Below are positions 47,781-58,896 of a stretch of 64,000 nt of DNA, piece after piece. The stretch covers positions 1 to 64,000 of the forward strand of contig CAZBWM010000013.1 of the NCBI GenBank assembly GCA_964495375.1. Direction: 5' to 3'. Numbering within the stretch: position 1 is the first letter of the stretch; each line of letters begins with the position of its first letter. The DNA is from JAIESQ01 sp964495375 (GTDB lineage: Bacteria; Planctomycetota; Planctomycetia; Pirellulales; JAEUIK01). A program made the position numbers and the translations under genes. The notes beneath the pieces were generated by a model, which was not told the origin of the DNA, searched no databases, and saw only the letters and a list, made by a program, of their open reading frames with translations.

Positions 47781-49307
47781 ATGAATCGATCGTTTATCAA
47801 TCGTACCTGTGCGAAAGCCATCGTGGTGGCCTTGATTCTGCTCGCGACCACTTCGGCGAGTGCTCAAGTGGTTCGCAGCACCGTGATGCCTGAAACCACC
47901 GCGGTGCGGCATGGCCTGCATCGCGCCTGGGCGGGGCACGTGCATATCGACCGGGTCCGCGACGAGATCGTCGGGGCCACGGTGTGCGAAGGGGGGCTGT
48001 TCGTGCTCTCCAACCGCGGCACGCTCGATGCGCTCGACGCCGAGAGCGGCCTGGGACTATGGTCGACGCGTTGCGGCAACGTTCGTTACCCGAGCGTGGG
48101 ACCCGCTGCCAATCACAAGTATGTCGCGTTCGTCAACGGCTCGACGCTTTACGTCGTGCGCCGCACCGATGGTGAGCTCGTCTGCGAAAAGAGACTGCAA
48201 CACGTGGCGACTACGTCACCGGCGCTGCGTGGTGAGCGCGTGTTCGCGGCGCTGTTCAACGGCACACTCGTCTCGTATGAAGTGAAAGAAGGGCGCCGCG
48301 CGCCCTGGATCTATAAGTCGCCCGGCATGTTCGAGGCGCCCCCCGTGGTCACGGCTTCGAGCGTCGCCTGGGCCACCGATCGCGGCATGCTGTTCAGTGG
48401 CACGCCCGATGGCCTGGGAGTGCGATTTCAGTTCCGCACGGGCGGTTCGATCGAAAGCCCGATTGCGTCAGCGAACAACCGGCTGTATGTCGCGTCGGCA
48501 ACGGGCTACGTTTATGCCGTGGAAGAGTTGACCGGCCGCATGGCCTGGCGTTTCTCGGCGGGGAGCCCCGTGACGCATCAGCCCGTGGCGATGGGCTCGA
48601 GCGTGTTCGTTTTTCCCGATGAAGGTGGGGTGTTCTGCCTTTCGGAGTCGACGGGTCGCGAGCGCTGGTACTCACCACGGGCGTCGAAGTTTTTGGCCGC
48701 CAGCCCCGTGCGCGGCGAGCGTGCGAACCCCCGGGGCAAACCCAAGAAAGAGACGCGCAGCGAAGAGATCGCCCGCATTTATGTGTCGGACAAGATGGGG
48801 CAAACTCACGTACTCGACGCGGCAACCGGCGCCACGCTCGACCGCATTGATACCACGGCCTGGTCCTGGAAGTTTACGAACCTGGCCACCGATCGAATCT
48901 ACATAGGTACCACCAGCGGCATGATCCAGTGCTTGCACGAACTGGACCTCGAAAAACCGGTGATCTACCAAAAACCGTTGCGGCCGGCCGCGAGCCCGGA
49001 AGCAAAGCCCGTGCGCGGCGCCGCTCCCGCGGACGAAGCCGCGGCCGAAGAGGAAGATGCCGACGCCATGGAGGAAGAAGGCGAAATGCCGGCCGAGGGG
49101 GACGAACCAGCCGGTGAAGAAGCCGATCCGTTCGACGACGACGCGGAAACAAGCATGGAGGGGACCGGCACGCCCGACGAATCGACGGCCGACGACGCCG
49201 ACCCGAGCGCTGACGAGCGGGGAGCTGAAGATCGCGCCGAGGAAGAAGCCGCCGCAACCGGCGATGATGCTGACGCCAAGGCCGAGGCGGAAGGGCCACA
49301 GTTCTAG
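47781..49307 (+). CDS. PQQ/BamB-like beta-propeller protein with acidic tail
   Basis: A 508-aa exported protein. The signal peptide (AIVVALILLATTSASAQ) is followed by a PQQ-enzyme/BamB-like beta-propeller (about 40-400) with repeated blade motifs such as LDALDAESGLGLWSTR and VYAVEELTGRMAWRF. From residue 410 to the end the chain is a Glu/Asp/Ala-rich acidic tail. The start ATG is preferred over a TTG six codons upstream. The stop TAG (49305-49307) overlaps the left end of the second MITE-like element. It is unlikely to be BamB itself, since the acidic tail is unusual; it may be a structural propeller of unknown partner. Confidence 0.83.
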   Translation: MNRSFINRTCAKAIVVALILLATTSASAQVVRSTVMPETTAVRHGLHRAWAGHVHIDRVRDEIVGATVCEGGLFVLSNRGTLDALDAESGLGLWSTRCGNVRYPSVGPAANHKYVAFVNGSTLYVVRRTDGELVCEKRLQHVATTSPALRGERVFAALFNGTLVSYEVKEGRRAPWIYKSPGMFEAPPVVTASSVAWATDRGMLFSGTPDGLGVRFQFRTGGSIESPIASANNRLYVASATGYVYAVEELTGRMAWRFSAGSPVTHQPVAMGSSVFVFPDEGGVFCLSESTGRERWYSPRASKFLAASPVRGERANPRGKPKKETRSEEIARIYVSDKMGQTHVLDAATGATLDRIDTTAWSWKFTNLATDRIYIGTTSGMIQCLHELDLEKPVIYQKPLRPAASPEAKPVRGAAPADEAAAEEEDADAMEEEGEMPAEGDEPAGEEADPFDDDAETSMEGTGTPDESTADDADPSADERGAEDRAEEEAAATGDDADAKAEAEGPQF

Positions 49308-49484
49308 CCCGCATTTCTCACCAGCCATCTGCTACGCGGAGCCCAAGTCCTTGGCTGGCGTCGTCGCAGGATGCGTCTCGATCCTCAGGGTATAAGCAAT
49401 ACGCTTCCGGTCGATCCGCACCCTGCTTCCTGCCAGCCAAGCACTTAACTCCGGTCGCCACGAAGTTGGTGAGAAATGCAGGCT
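49306..49484. mobile_element. MITE-like element, copy B
   Basis: 179 bp, same length as copy A (41182-41360) with about 5 mismatches. In this copy the terminal inverted repeats extend to CTAG on both sides. Its left end coincides with the TAG stop of the PQQ-propeller gene, as copy A does for a different gene. No transposase is encoded. Confidence 0.85.
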
Positions 49485-49802
49485 AGTCAGCACGAAGCGC
49501 TCGACAGGTTTTCCGCTGCATCGGCAGGATGCCAGCAGGTGTGCGGGCTCGATCGTCGTCATTCTTTTCCGCCGGCGCGTCTACGCAACTCGCGGCCCAT
49601 GCTGCGCTTCGTCACGCTAGCACGGCATTCGGCAGATGTCACTTAATCGCGCCAGCGTGGAAAACCGATAACCCACTGCAGGCGGACGATTCGCCGCAGG
49701 TGTCTCCCGCGATGCCTGGAAGTCGTTCGCCCCACTCGCCGCCGCGAGCTTGTCGGTGGCACCCGCCCAGACATCGACCCACCCGCCACGAGGTTCTCTC
49801 CC
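49485..49802. other. Intergenic region upstream of lpxA
   Basis: 318 bp between MITE-like copy B and lpxA, presumed to hold the lpxA promoter. No gene, hairpin or recognisable operator was seen. Confidence 0.4.
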
Positions 49803-50663
49803 GTGCAGATTCATCCGTCGGCCGTTGTCAGTCCGCAGGCGCGCCTCGGACGCAACGTGGTGATTGGTCCGTTTTGTGTCGTGGAAGAAGAAACTGAAAT
49901 TGGCGAGAACTGCCGGCTGGAAAGCCGGGTGGTCGTCAAACGCGGCACCACGCTCGGCCCGGACAATCATGTCTTCGACGGCGCCACACTTGGCGGTTTG
50001 CCGCAGCATGCCCACATGCCTGAGCGCTGCGGCCGGCTGGTGATCGGCGCGGGGAATTGCCTGCGTGAGTACGTGACGATCCACCGCGCGCTGAAGCCCG
50101 AGGCGGTCACCCGGATCGGCGATCGCAACTTGCTGATGGTCAACGTACACATCGCGCACGACTGCCTGATCGGCAATCAGACGATCATGACCAACAACGC
50201 GCTGATCGGTGGTCACGTGACGGTACACGACCGCGCCTACATCTCGGCGGCAGTGGCGATTCACCAGTTCTGCCGCATCGGGTCGCTGGCGATGGTCGGC
50301 GGCCAGGCGCACGTCACGCAGGACGTGCCCCCTTATGTAACCGTGGACGGCAATACCACGCAGGTCGTGGGGTTGAATCTGGTGGGGCTGCGCCGCGGCG
50401 GCTTCACCGACACCGAGATCATCGCGCTCAAGGGCGCGTACCGCTTGATCTACCGCAGTGGGCTCAAGTGGGTCGACATGCTCCAGCGGCTGTCGAAGGA
50501 ATATGTCAGCGGGCCGGCCGCGCACTACGCGCCGTTTTTCCATGCCGGCAAGCGTGGCTTTGTGCAGGAGCGCCGCGGCCCGATGCCAGCCACGATACGC
50601 ATCAGCGACGCGGCCACGAGCGACGAACAGGCGAATCCCACACAGCTCAAACGCGCCGGCTGA
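49803..50663 (+). CDS. lpxA: UDP-N-acetylglucosamine acyltransferase LpxA
   Basis: A 286-aa cytoplasmic acyltransferase that starts lipid A synthesis by moving a 3-hydroxyacyl chain from ACP to UDP-GlcNAc. The left-handed beta-helix hexapeptide repeats are clear over residues 1-180. Conserved active-site histidines sit in NVHIAHD (His116 and catalytic His119), with later conserved HVTVHD and AIHQFC segments. The C-terminal helical part has GGFTDTEIIALKGAYRLIYR, also typical. The start is a GTG with weak ribosome-binding sequence. It is slightly longer than the E. coli enzyme (262 aa). No other lipid A gene is adjacent. It ends tail to tail with ppdK. Confidence 0.94.
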   Translation: MQIHPSAVVSPQARLGRNVVIGPFCVVEEETEIGENCRLESRVVVKRGTTLGPDNHVFDGATLGGLPQHAHMPERCGRLVIGAGNCLREYVTIHRALKPEAVTRIGDRNLLMVNVHIAHDCLIGNQTIMTNNALIGGHVTVHDRAYISAAVAIHQFCRIGSLAMVGGQAHVTQDVPPYVTVDGNTTQVVGLNLVGLRRGGFTDTEIIALKGAYRLIYRSGLKWVDMLQRLSKEYVSGPAAHYAPFFHAGKRGFVQERRGPMPATIRISDAATSDEQANPTQLKRAG

Positions 50664-50689
50664 TAATTTAGCCGAAGTAGCGTGCAGCG

Positions 50690-53431
<2,742 letters not shown>

Positions 53432-53742
53432 GTGTACCGATCCCTTGCTGAAACCTGAGGACAAAAAGAGCGCCCGGGCCACGCACATGGGGGGGCCCGC
53501 CGAGCAAAAAAGACGCACCACCGTGTGCGCGGAGAAGCTGGCAGCGCTGCGGGTTAAATCGCAAAACAGCGCAAAATCCTAGCAGTGGCGCCGGGGAGCG
53601 TCAAGGAAGGGAAATGGGCGACGTTTGTTAGCCGCGGAGCTTGCTCTGCGCGCTACCGCGAGCGAGATTGGGTCAAATTCGAGTTTCCGGGAACGCTGCG
53701 TCGCACGAGCTAGCGCGCGGGACAAGTCCCGCGGCTAACAAG
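53432..53742. other. Intergenic region with a REP-like dyad
   Basis: 311 bp between ppdK and the small membrane protein gene. It contains a 30-bp inverted repeat (53626-53655 with 53711-53740), 25 of 30 positions paired, core TGTTAGCCGCGG. No coding sequence. Confidence 0.6.
53626..53740. repeat. Inverted repeat, TGTTAGCCGCGG family
   Basis: Arms 53626-53655 and 53711-53740 are inverted copies with 5 mismatches in 30. The right arm carries its own short palindrome (GCGGGACAAGTCCCGC). It lies just past the stop of the small membrane protein gene (minus strand), so it may sit in that transcript's 3' end. Confidence 0.75.
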
Positions 53743-54006
53743 TCATTTAGCTCTACAATTCGCGACGACGCGCCAAAGCACCAACCCCGCGAACAGCATG
53801 ACAGCAAATGCCGTTTCAAGAATGACGTTGCCGCATTTGCCGCCGGTTCTCAGCGCATATTGCCATTCATGGAAAAGGAAGAATGCAATGCCGGCTCCCA
53901 GCGCGACCAGCAAGACCAGGCTCACCACGGTACTACATCCGCGCACGCTGTCGCGATTGCGTGGGGAGCCAACATTAGATGGCGCTGTGTAAGGATTCTC
54001 GACCAT
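53743..54006 (-). CDS. Small membrane protein with NPY motif
   Basis: An 87-aa protein. After a soluble start containing ENPYTAPSN, it has two predicted membrane helices (about residues 28-45 and 64-80, VVSLVLLVALGAGIAFFLF and LETAFAVMLFAGLVLW). Short membrane proteins beginning near an NPY motif are frequent in planctomycetes and have no known role. It is 10 bp from miaA, same strand, so it may be the last gene of a miaA operon. Confidence 0.65.
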   Translation of the reverse strand: MVENPYTAPSNVGSPRNRDSVRGCSTVVSLVLLVALGAGIAFFLFHEWQYALRTGGKCGNVILETAFAVMLFAGLVLWRVVANCRAK

Positions 54007-54016
54007 ATCGAACCCC

Positions 54017-55033
54017 CTAGGAATTCGCGATCGCTTGCGCGACAGCCTCCACGTCCAGCGGTTCTTTCATTTCCACCCATCGGCATTCGCACAGGCTGCG
54101 GAACCAGGTGAGCTGGCGCTTGGCGAAGTTGCGCGTGCGGCGCGCGACGAGCTCAATGGTCGCCGGTAAGTCGCGCTGGCCTTCCAAGTGTTCCAGAACT
54201 TCGCGATAGCCAAGCGCCTGCCGGGCAGTACGACCCAGTACTCGTCCGTCGGCCGTCAAGGCGCGCACTTCATCGATCAGGCCCGCGTCGAACATCGCCT
54301 GGACGCGCGCGTTGATCCGGGCGTAAAGCACTTCGCGCGGCCAATCGAGCACAAAGACGCGCGAGGAATTTGCGGAACCGGTGACTGCATTCTGCGGTGG
54401 ATCGTGCCACTGCGTTTGCCATTCGACGATCGAGCGGCCCGTGAGTTGCATCACTTCCAGGGCCCGCACGACGCGACGCGTGTCATTTTCATGCAAGCGC
54501 GCGGCGACTCGTGGATCGACGGCGGCCAATCGCCCGTGCAAGGCGCGCGAACCGTGCTCGGCGGCTTCAGCCAATAGCTGGTTTCGCAGTTCCCAATCTG
54601 CCGGCGGACCGTCGAATAGTCCGCGCAAGAGCGCCTTGAGATACATCGGCGTGCCACCGACAAACAGCACTTGCCGGCCACGACCGCGAATCTCTGCGAC
54701 GGCGCGGCGCGCCGTCTCGACATACTGGGCCACGCTGAACTCTTCGGCCGGCTCGCAGACATCGATCAAATGATGGGGCACGCGAGCCCGCTCGGCGACG
54801 CTCGGCTTGGCTGTGCCGATATCGAGCCCACGGTAGACGGCCATCGAATCGAGCGAGACGATCTCAGCCTCCAACCGGCGTGCCAGCGCGAGCCCCACGG
54901 CGGTCTTACCGCTGGCCGTGGGACCGGCGAGATACCAGCAATCGGCCAGCGGCGAGGGGCGATCGGCGATCGAATCATCGGCAGCCAAGCGTTGTGGAAC
55001 CTCGAAAAGTGACGTAAAATTGCGGACCCTCAC
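54017..55033 (-). CDS. miaA: tRNA dimethylallyltransferase
   Basis: A 338-aa cytoplasmic enzyme that adds a dimethylallyl group to N6 of A37 in tRNAs reading UNN codons. The P-loop LAGPTASGKTAVG (around residues 35-47) is followed by LDSMAVYRGLDIGTAKPS, the usual tRNA and substrate region, then GGTPMYLKALLRG and, near the C-terminus, RTRNFAKRQLTWFR, a hallmark of MiaA. The start is a GTG at 55033; no better in-frame ATG precedes the P-loop. It is divergent from hisE across about 80 bp, and the small NPY membrane protein gene follows it directly. Confidence 0.94.
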   Translation of the reverse strand: MRVRNFTSLFEVPQRLAADDSIADRPSPLADCWYLAGPTASGKTAVGLALARRLEAEIVSLDSMAVYRGLDIGTAKPSVAERARVPHHLIDVCEPAEEFSVAQYVETARRAVAEIRGRGRQVLFVGGTPMYLKALLRGLFDGPPADWELRNQLLAEAAEHGSRALHGRLAAVDPRVAARLHENDTRRVVRALEVMQLTGRSIVEWQTQWHDPPQNAVTGSANSSRVFVLDWPREVLYARINARVQAMFDAGLIDEVRALTADGRVLGRTARQALGYREVLEHLEGQRDLPATIELVARRTRNFAKRQLTWFRSLCECRWVEMKEPLDVEAVAQAIANS

Positions 55034-55113
55034 GCCGGGCGAAAGTAACGACGGCTCGCCGGCGCCGCACTCCGATTTTCCCCCACCGCCCCCGCACTGA
55101 AAAGCCTGGAAAC

Positions 55114-55473
55114 GTGCCCGATCCCGACCGCACCTTTGCCGACTTGATGGCCGTGCTGGCCGAGCGCAAGCGGCAGCCAGGCGCCCGCTCGTATACGAAT
55201 AGTTTGTTGGCCGGGGGACTCGAGAAGATCGCCGGCAAATTGCGCGAAGAAACGGGCGAAGTGATCGAAGCGGCCGGCGAACCTGTAGTCACGCAATACG
55301 GTCACGTGGTGCATGAAGCGGCCGACGTCCTCTATCACCTGTTCGTGCTCTTGACCTTTTGCGACGTCGAGTTGGCGGACGTGGCGGCCGAGTTGGCTCG
55401 CCGCTCGGGCGTTTCGGGGCTCGACGAAAAGGCCAGCCGCAAAACCGGCGGTCAGCACACGGAGCCATCATGA
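55114..55473 (+). CDS. hisE: Phosphoribosyl-ATP pyrophosphohydrolase
   Basis: A 119-aa cytoplasmic enzyme for the second step of histidine synthesis, hydrolysing phosphoribosyl-ATP to phosphoribosyl-AMP. It has the MazG-like metal-binding helices: KLREETGEVIEAA (residues 49-61) and HEAADVLYHLFVLL (67-80) with the conserved acidic residues. The start is a GTG with GGAAAC just upstream. Its stop overlaps the hisG start by four bases (ATGA at 55470-55473), so the two are translationally coupled. It is a stand-alone HisE, without a fused HisI. Confidence 0.93.
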   Translation: MPDPDRTFADLMAVLAERKRQPGARSYTNSLLAGGLEKIAGKLREETGEVIEAAGEPVVTQYGHVVHEAADVLYHLFVLLTFCDVELADVAAELARRSGVSGLDEKASRKTGGQHTEPS

Positions 55474-56321
55474 CCAGTTTGCGGATCGGGGTACCGAGTA
55501 AAGGGCGCCTGGCCGAGATTGCCAGCGGGCTGTTGCACGAAGCCGGGCTGAGCTTCCGCCGGCAGGAGCGCAGCTTGTTCGCGCGCTGCCGCGAGATGCC
55601 GATCGATATCACCTTCCTGCGGACCGATGACATCCCGGTGCTTTGTGCCGAAGGTGCGATCGACCTGGGCATCACCGGCAGCGATCTGGTGGCTGAAAGC
55701 GGAGTGGATCTTGCCACGCGGCTTAGGCTGGGCGTGGGGCGCTGCCGGCTGGCACTCTGTGTGCCTGAGGATCACCCGGCCACGAAGGTCGCGCAGCTCG
55801 ACGGCGCGCGCGTGGCCACCAGCTTTCCGAATCTGACGCAGAAGTTCCTCGAGCGCGAAGGGGCCAAAGTTCATCTGGTCAACCTCACTGGCTCGGTCGA
55901 GATCATGATCGCGCTGGGCGTAGCCGATGTGATCGTCGACTTGATCGAAACCGGTAGTACCTTGGCGGCCAATCGACTGCGCGTGCTGGCCGACATCGAC
56001 AAGTTCGAGACAGTGCTCGTGCAGAATCGCCAACCGCGGGACGCGGAGTTGGCCGATCGCGTGGTGCGCCGGCTCGAAGGAGTGGTGATCGCCCGCAGCT
56101 ACTCGCTGTTGGAATACAACGTGCCGCGGGCCAAATTGCCCGAGGCCGAAAAGATCACACCGGGATTCAATAGCCCGACGGTCAGCGCGCTGGAAGATAG
56201 CGACTGGTGCGCGGTGCGGGTGATGGTGCGGCGCAGCGAAGTGATCTCGGTGATGGAGCGGCTCGAAGCGCTGGGGGCGTCGGCGATTCTGGAAACGTCG
56301 ATCAGCAACTGCCGGCTCTAG
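55470..56321 (+). CDS. hisG: ATP phosphoribosyltransferase
   Basis: A 283-aa enzyme for the committed first step of histidine synthesis, joining ATP and PRPP. The start MTSLRIGVPSKGRLAEIASGLL is typical, followed by the lobes with DDIPVLCAEGAIDLGITGSDLV and the PRPP-binding loop region LTGSVEIMIALGVADVIVDL. The length and a C-terminal ACT-like segment (about 205-283, with VRVMVRRSEVISVMERLEALGA) indicate the long HisG form, which is feedback-inhibited by histidine without HisZ. The ATG at 55470 overlaps the hisE stop. The next gene begins about 140 bp away. Confidence 0.95.
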   Translation: MTSLRIGVPSKGRLAEIASGLLHEAGLSFRRQERSLFARCREMPIDITFLRTDDIPVLCAEGAIDLGITGSDLVAESGVDLATRLRLGVGRCRLALCVPEDHPATKVAQLDGARVATSFPNLTQKFLEREGAKVHLVNLTGSVEIMIALGVADVIVDLIETGSTLAANRLRVLADIDKFETVLVQNRQPRDAELADRVVRRLEGVVIARSYSLLEYNVPRAKLPEAEKITPGFNSPTVSALEDSDWCAVRVMVRRSEVISVMERLEALGASAILETSISNCRL

Positions 56322-56464
56322 TGCGGCGATTACTGTCGAACAATTGCCGACGCGGCAACCTGCCGACTTTGCTAGGATTAAGCTCCTCCGACGCGGGGCG
56401 CGGGGGCGCGCGTTTCGCATAAGTGCGCCTAGCTTCCCTTCTCGTCCTTCTCGCAAGGTGTGGT

Positions 56465-58099
56465 ATGTCTCGCATCGAATGGAGCGGGTCGTTCGTCTCA
56501 GCGCGCCGCCGCTGGTTTCCCTGGATCGTGTTGGCCATCACGGCCGTGGCGTCAACGATTCTGCTGCTGATCCCCACCGAGAACTTCGATCGCGGTATCC
56601 GCAATTCGATTTTGTTCGTGGTCGTGGGGGCCGGCGGGTTGGCGCTGGTGCTCTGGCTGCTGCTGGCTTCGGCGCTCAAGGGCAATCTGCGCTTTTTGAT
56701 TGGCATTTCGCTGGCCACGGTGGGCCTGGTGCTCGTGCTTTCGATTGAAACCATCGAATTCTCCGGAGACATGCATCCGACGATCGTCTGGCGACTGGGA
56801 AATTCTCGCGACAAACGGCTCGAAGAACATCGCCAACGACTGGCCGATGATGCCAAGACGTTCAACCAGGCAGAACTGATCCCCAGCCCTGCCGATTGCC
56901 CTGACTATCGCGGCCTGCATCGTGACGGCGTTGTGCCCGCTGCACCGAAACTGGCCGGCGAGTGGGGTACCACACCGCCAAAATTGCTGTGGAAACAACC
57001 GGTGGGCGGGGGCTACGCGGGCTTTGTGGTGGTCGGCCCGCTGTTGGCCACGATCGAACAGCGCCGCGACAAGGAAGCGGTCGTCGCCTACGACGCGCAA
57101 ACAGGGCGAGAGCGCTGGACGTTCGAGTATCCGGCGCACTTCACAGAATCGCTCGGCGGCGATGGCCCCCGCGCGACACCATCGTTTTTTGATGGTCGAC
57201 TCTACGCGCTTGGTGCAACCGGTGTGCTGTTGTGCCTGAACCCCGAGAACGGCGCCGAGATCTGGCGACGCGATATTCTCGAACAGAATCACGCGACCAA
57301 TTTGCAGTGGGGCATGTGCGGTTCGCCGCTGCCGTACGACAACTGGGTGGTCGTTAATCCCGGCGATCAGCAACCTGCCGGCGCAACCCCACCGGCGAAC
57401 AGCCATGCGCTCTTGGCCTATGATCGCGCCTCGGGCAAGCTCGCCTGGGCCGGTGGGCACGGCCGAGCGAGCTACTCCTCTCCCATGCTGCTCGAAGTGG
57501 CCGGTAAGCGGCAACTCATCGTGTTCGATGCAACGGGCCTGGCAGGGCACGACCCGACCGATGGTCGCGACCTATGGCGCGTCGAATGGAAAACCAATTT
57601 CGAGAACAACGCCGCACAGCCGCTCTTGGTGGCCGACAATCGACTCTTGATTTCGTCCGATAGCGGAGCCGCGCTCGTTGAAGTTGCCGAGGCCGATGGC
57701 AATTGGTCGGCCAAGGAAATTTGGCGCAACAATCTGCTGAAGTGCTCGTACGCCTGCCCACTGCTCTATGGCGAACAGATCTACGGTTTGAACAAGGGAA
57801 TCCTCACTTGCCTGGACGTGGCGACTGGCAAGCGCCGCTGGCAAGGGGGTCGCTACGGTCACGGACAGATGCTGGTGTGCGGCGACAAGCTGGTGATTTT
57901 GGCCGAGAGCGGCGAGCTGGTTCTCGTGCAGGCGACTCCCGACGCGCATCGCGAACTAGGTCGCATCCAGGCCATCGAAGGCAAAACGTGGAACAATCCG
58001 GCGATGGTCGGCAGCCGGGTTTACGTGCGCAATCACATCGAGATGGCGGCCTACGAATTGCCGGTTGTGGCGGCACCCGTGAGTGCGCCGGGGCCGTGA
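56465..58099 (+). CDS. Membrane PQQ-like beta-propeller protein
   Basis: A 544-aa protein with three N-terminal membrane helices (about residues 20-38, 48-72 and 76-94) and a large PQQ-like beta-propeller (about 145-530) after a linker. Blade motifs include VVAYDAQTGRERWTFEYPA, LLCLNPENGAEIWRRDIL and LTCLDVATGKRRWQGGRYG. A conserved entry DYRGLHRDGVV, common to planctomycete proteins of this type, precedes the propeller. The ATG at 56465 follows AAGG at the right spacing. It resembles PQQ-dependent dehydrogenases only in fold; catalytic calcium/PQQ residues were not identified. It faces the SDR gene tail to tail. Confidence 0.85.
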   Translation: MSRIEWSGSFVSARRRWFPWIVLAITAVASTILLLIPTENFDRGIRNSILFVVVGAGGLALVLWLLLASALKGNLRFLIGISLATVGLVLVLSIETIEFSGDMHPTIVWRLGNSRDKRLEEHRQRLADDAKTFNQAELIPSPADCPDYRGLHRDGVVPAAPKLAGEWGTTPPKLLWKQPVGGGYAGFVVVGPLLATIEQRRDKEAVVAYDAQTGRERWTFEYPAHFTESLGGDGPRATPSFFDGRLYALGATGVLLCLNPENGAEIWRRDILEQNHATNLQWGMCGSPLPYDNWVVVNPGDQQPAGATPPANSHALLAYDRASGKLAWAGGHGRASYSSPMLLEVAGKRQLIVFDATGLAGHDPTDGRDLWRVEWKTNFENNAAQPLLVADNRLLISSDSGAALVEVAEADGNWSAKEIWRNNLLKCSYACPLLYGEQIYGLNKGILTCLDVATGKRRWQGGRYGHGQMLVCGDKLVILAESGELVLVQATPDAHRELGRIQAIEGKTWNNPAMVGSRVYVRNHIEMAAYELPVVAAPVSAPGP

Positions 58100-58109
58100 G
58101 CTTCGCGCA

Positions 58110-58892
58110 TTACCACAAGAGCCGGCCGCCATCGATCACCAGCACGCTACCGGTCATATAGCTCGAGGCGTCACTGGCCAGGTAGAGGGCCAGTCCGGCG
58201 ATCTCGCGAGGATCGCCCAGGCGGCCCATCGGCACCGTCGCTTCGATCTCGGTCTTCAGTTCCGGCCGATCGGCGAACCAGCGGCGATTGGCGTCGGTCA
58301 GAAAGGTGCCCGGCGCAATAGCGTTGACGGTGACATTGTGCGGAGCCCAGTCGGCGGCAACCGCCTTGGTGAACATGGCCAGCGCTGCTTTCGAAGTCTC
58401 ATACGAGCGGCCGCGCATCTGCTTGCCGGCCACGAGGCCCGAAATCGAAGTGACGTTGATCACGCGGCCGTGGCGGCGCGGGAGCATCGCGCCACCGATC
58501 AGCTTGGTGCAGACGAACGCTTGCGTCAGGTTCAGATCGAGGATGCGTAACCACTCGTCAGTCGGCATTTCCTCGGTAGGAAAGTTGATCCGCCGACCGC
58601 CGACGTTGTTAATCAAAATATCGATCGGCGAAAACCGCCGGAGCACGTCTTCGCAGAAGGCGGTCGTGCCGGCGGGGGTCATCAGGTCGGCTTCAAGTGC
58701 TTCGACGCGCGGCGCGCCGGCAGCCAGCAGTTCGTCGCGCGCGGCCGTTAGGTGCTCGCCGCTGCGACTGGCGACGACAAGCTCCGCGCCCGCTTCGGCC
58801 AGGCCGCGGGCCATTTCGAGCCCCAGCCCGCGCGTGCCGCCGGTGACTACCGCGCGGCGTCCAGTGAGTTTGAAGGAGTCGAGGAGAGTCAT
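58110..58892 (-). CDS. Short-chain dehydrogenase/reductase
   Basis: A 260-aa NAD(P)-dependent oxidoreductase of the classical SDR type. The dinucleotide motif TGGTRGLGLEM (near residues 16-26), the NNVGG motif in ILINNVGGRR (about 92-96), the Ser in INVTSISGLV, and the catalytic YETSK are visible. The C-terminus reads FLTDANRRWF...PREIAGLALYLASDASSYMTGSVL, similar to gluconate or 3-ketoacyl reductases. The ATG at 58892 is chosen (an upstream frame extension overlaps the neighbour). Only 4 bp separate it from the stop of the NDH-2 gene, so they are probably one operon. Its substrate is not predictable. Confidence 0.92.
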   Translation of the reverse strand: MTLLDSFKLTGRRAVVTGGTRGLGLEMARGLAEAGAELVVASRSGEHLTAARDELLAAGAPRVEALEADLMTPAGTTAFCEDVLRRFSPIDILINNVGGRRINFPTEEMPTDEWLRILDLNLTQAFVCTKLIGGAMLPRRHGRVINVTSISGLVAGKQMRGRSYETSKAALAMFTKAVAADWAPHNVTVNAIAPGTFLTDANRRWFADRPELKTEIEATVPMGRLGDPREIAGLALYLASDASSYMTGSVLVIDGGRLLW

Positions 58893-58896
58893 CGGT

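Noticed and set aside
47781..49307. Calling this gene bamB
   Set aside because: The propeller resembles BamB, but the long acidic C-terminal tail and lack of Bam context make the symbol unsafe.
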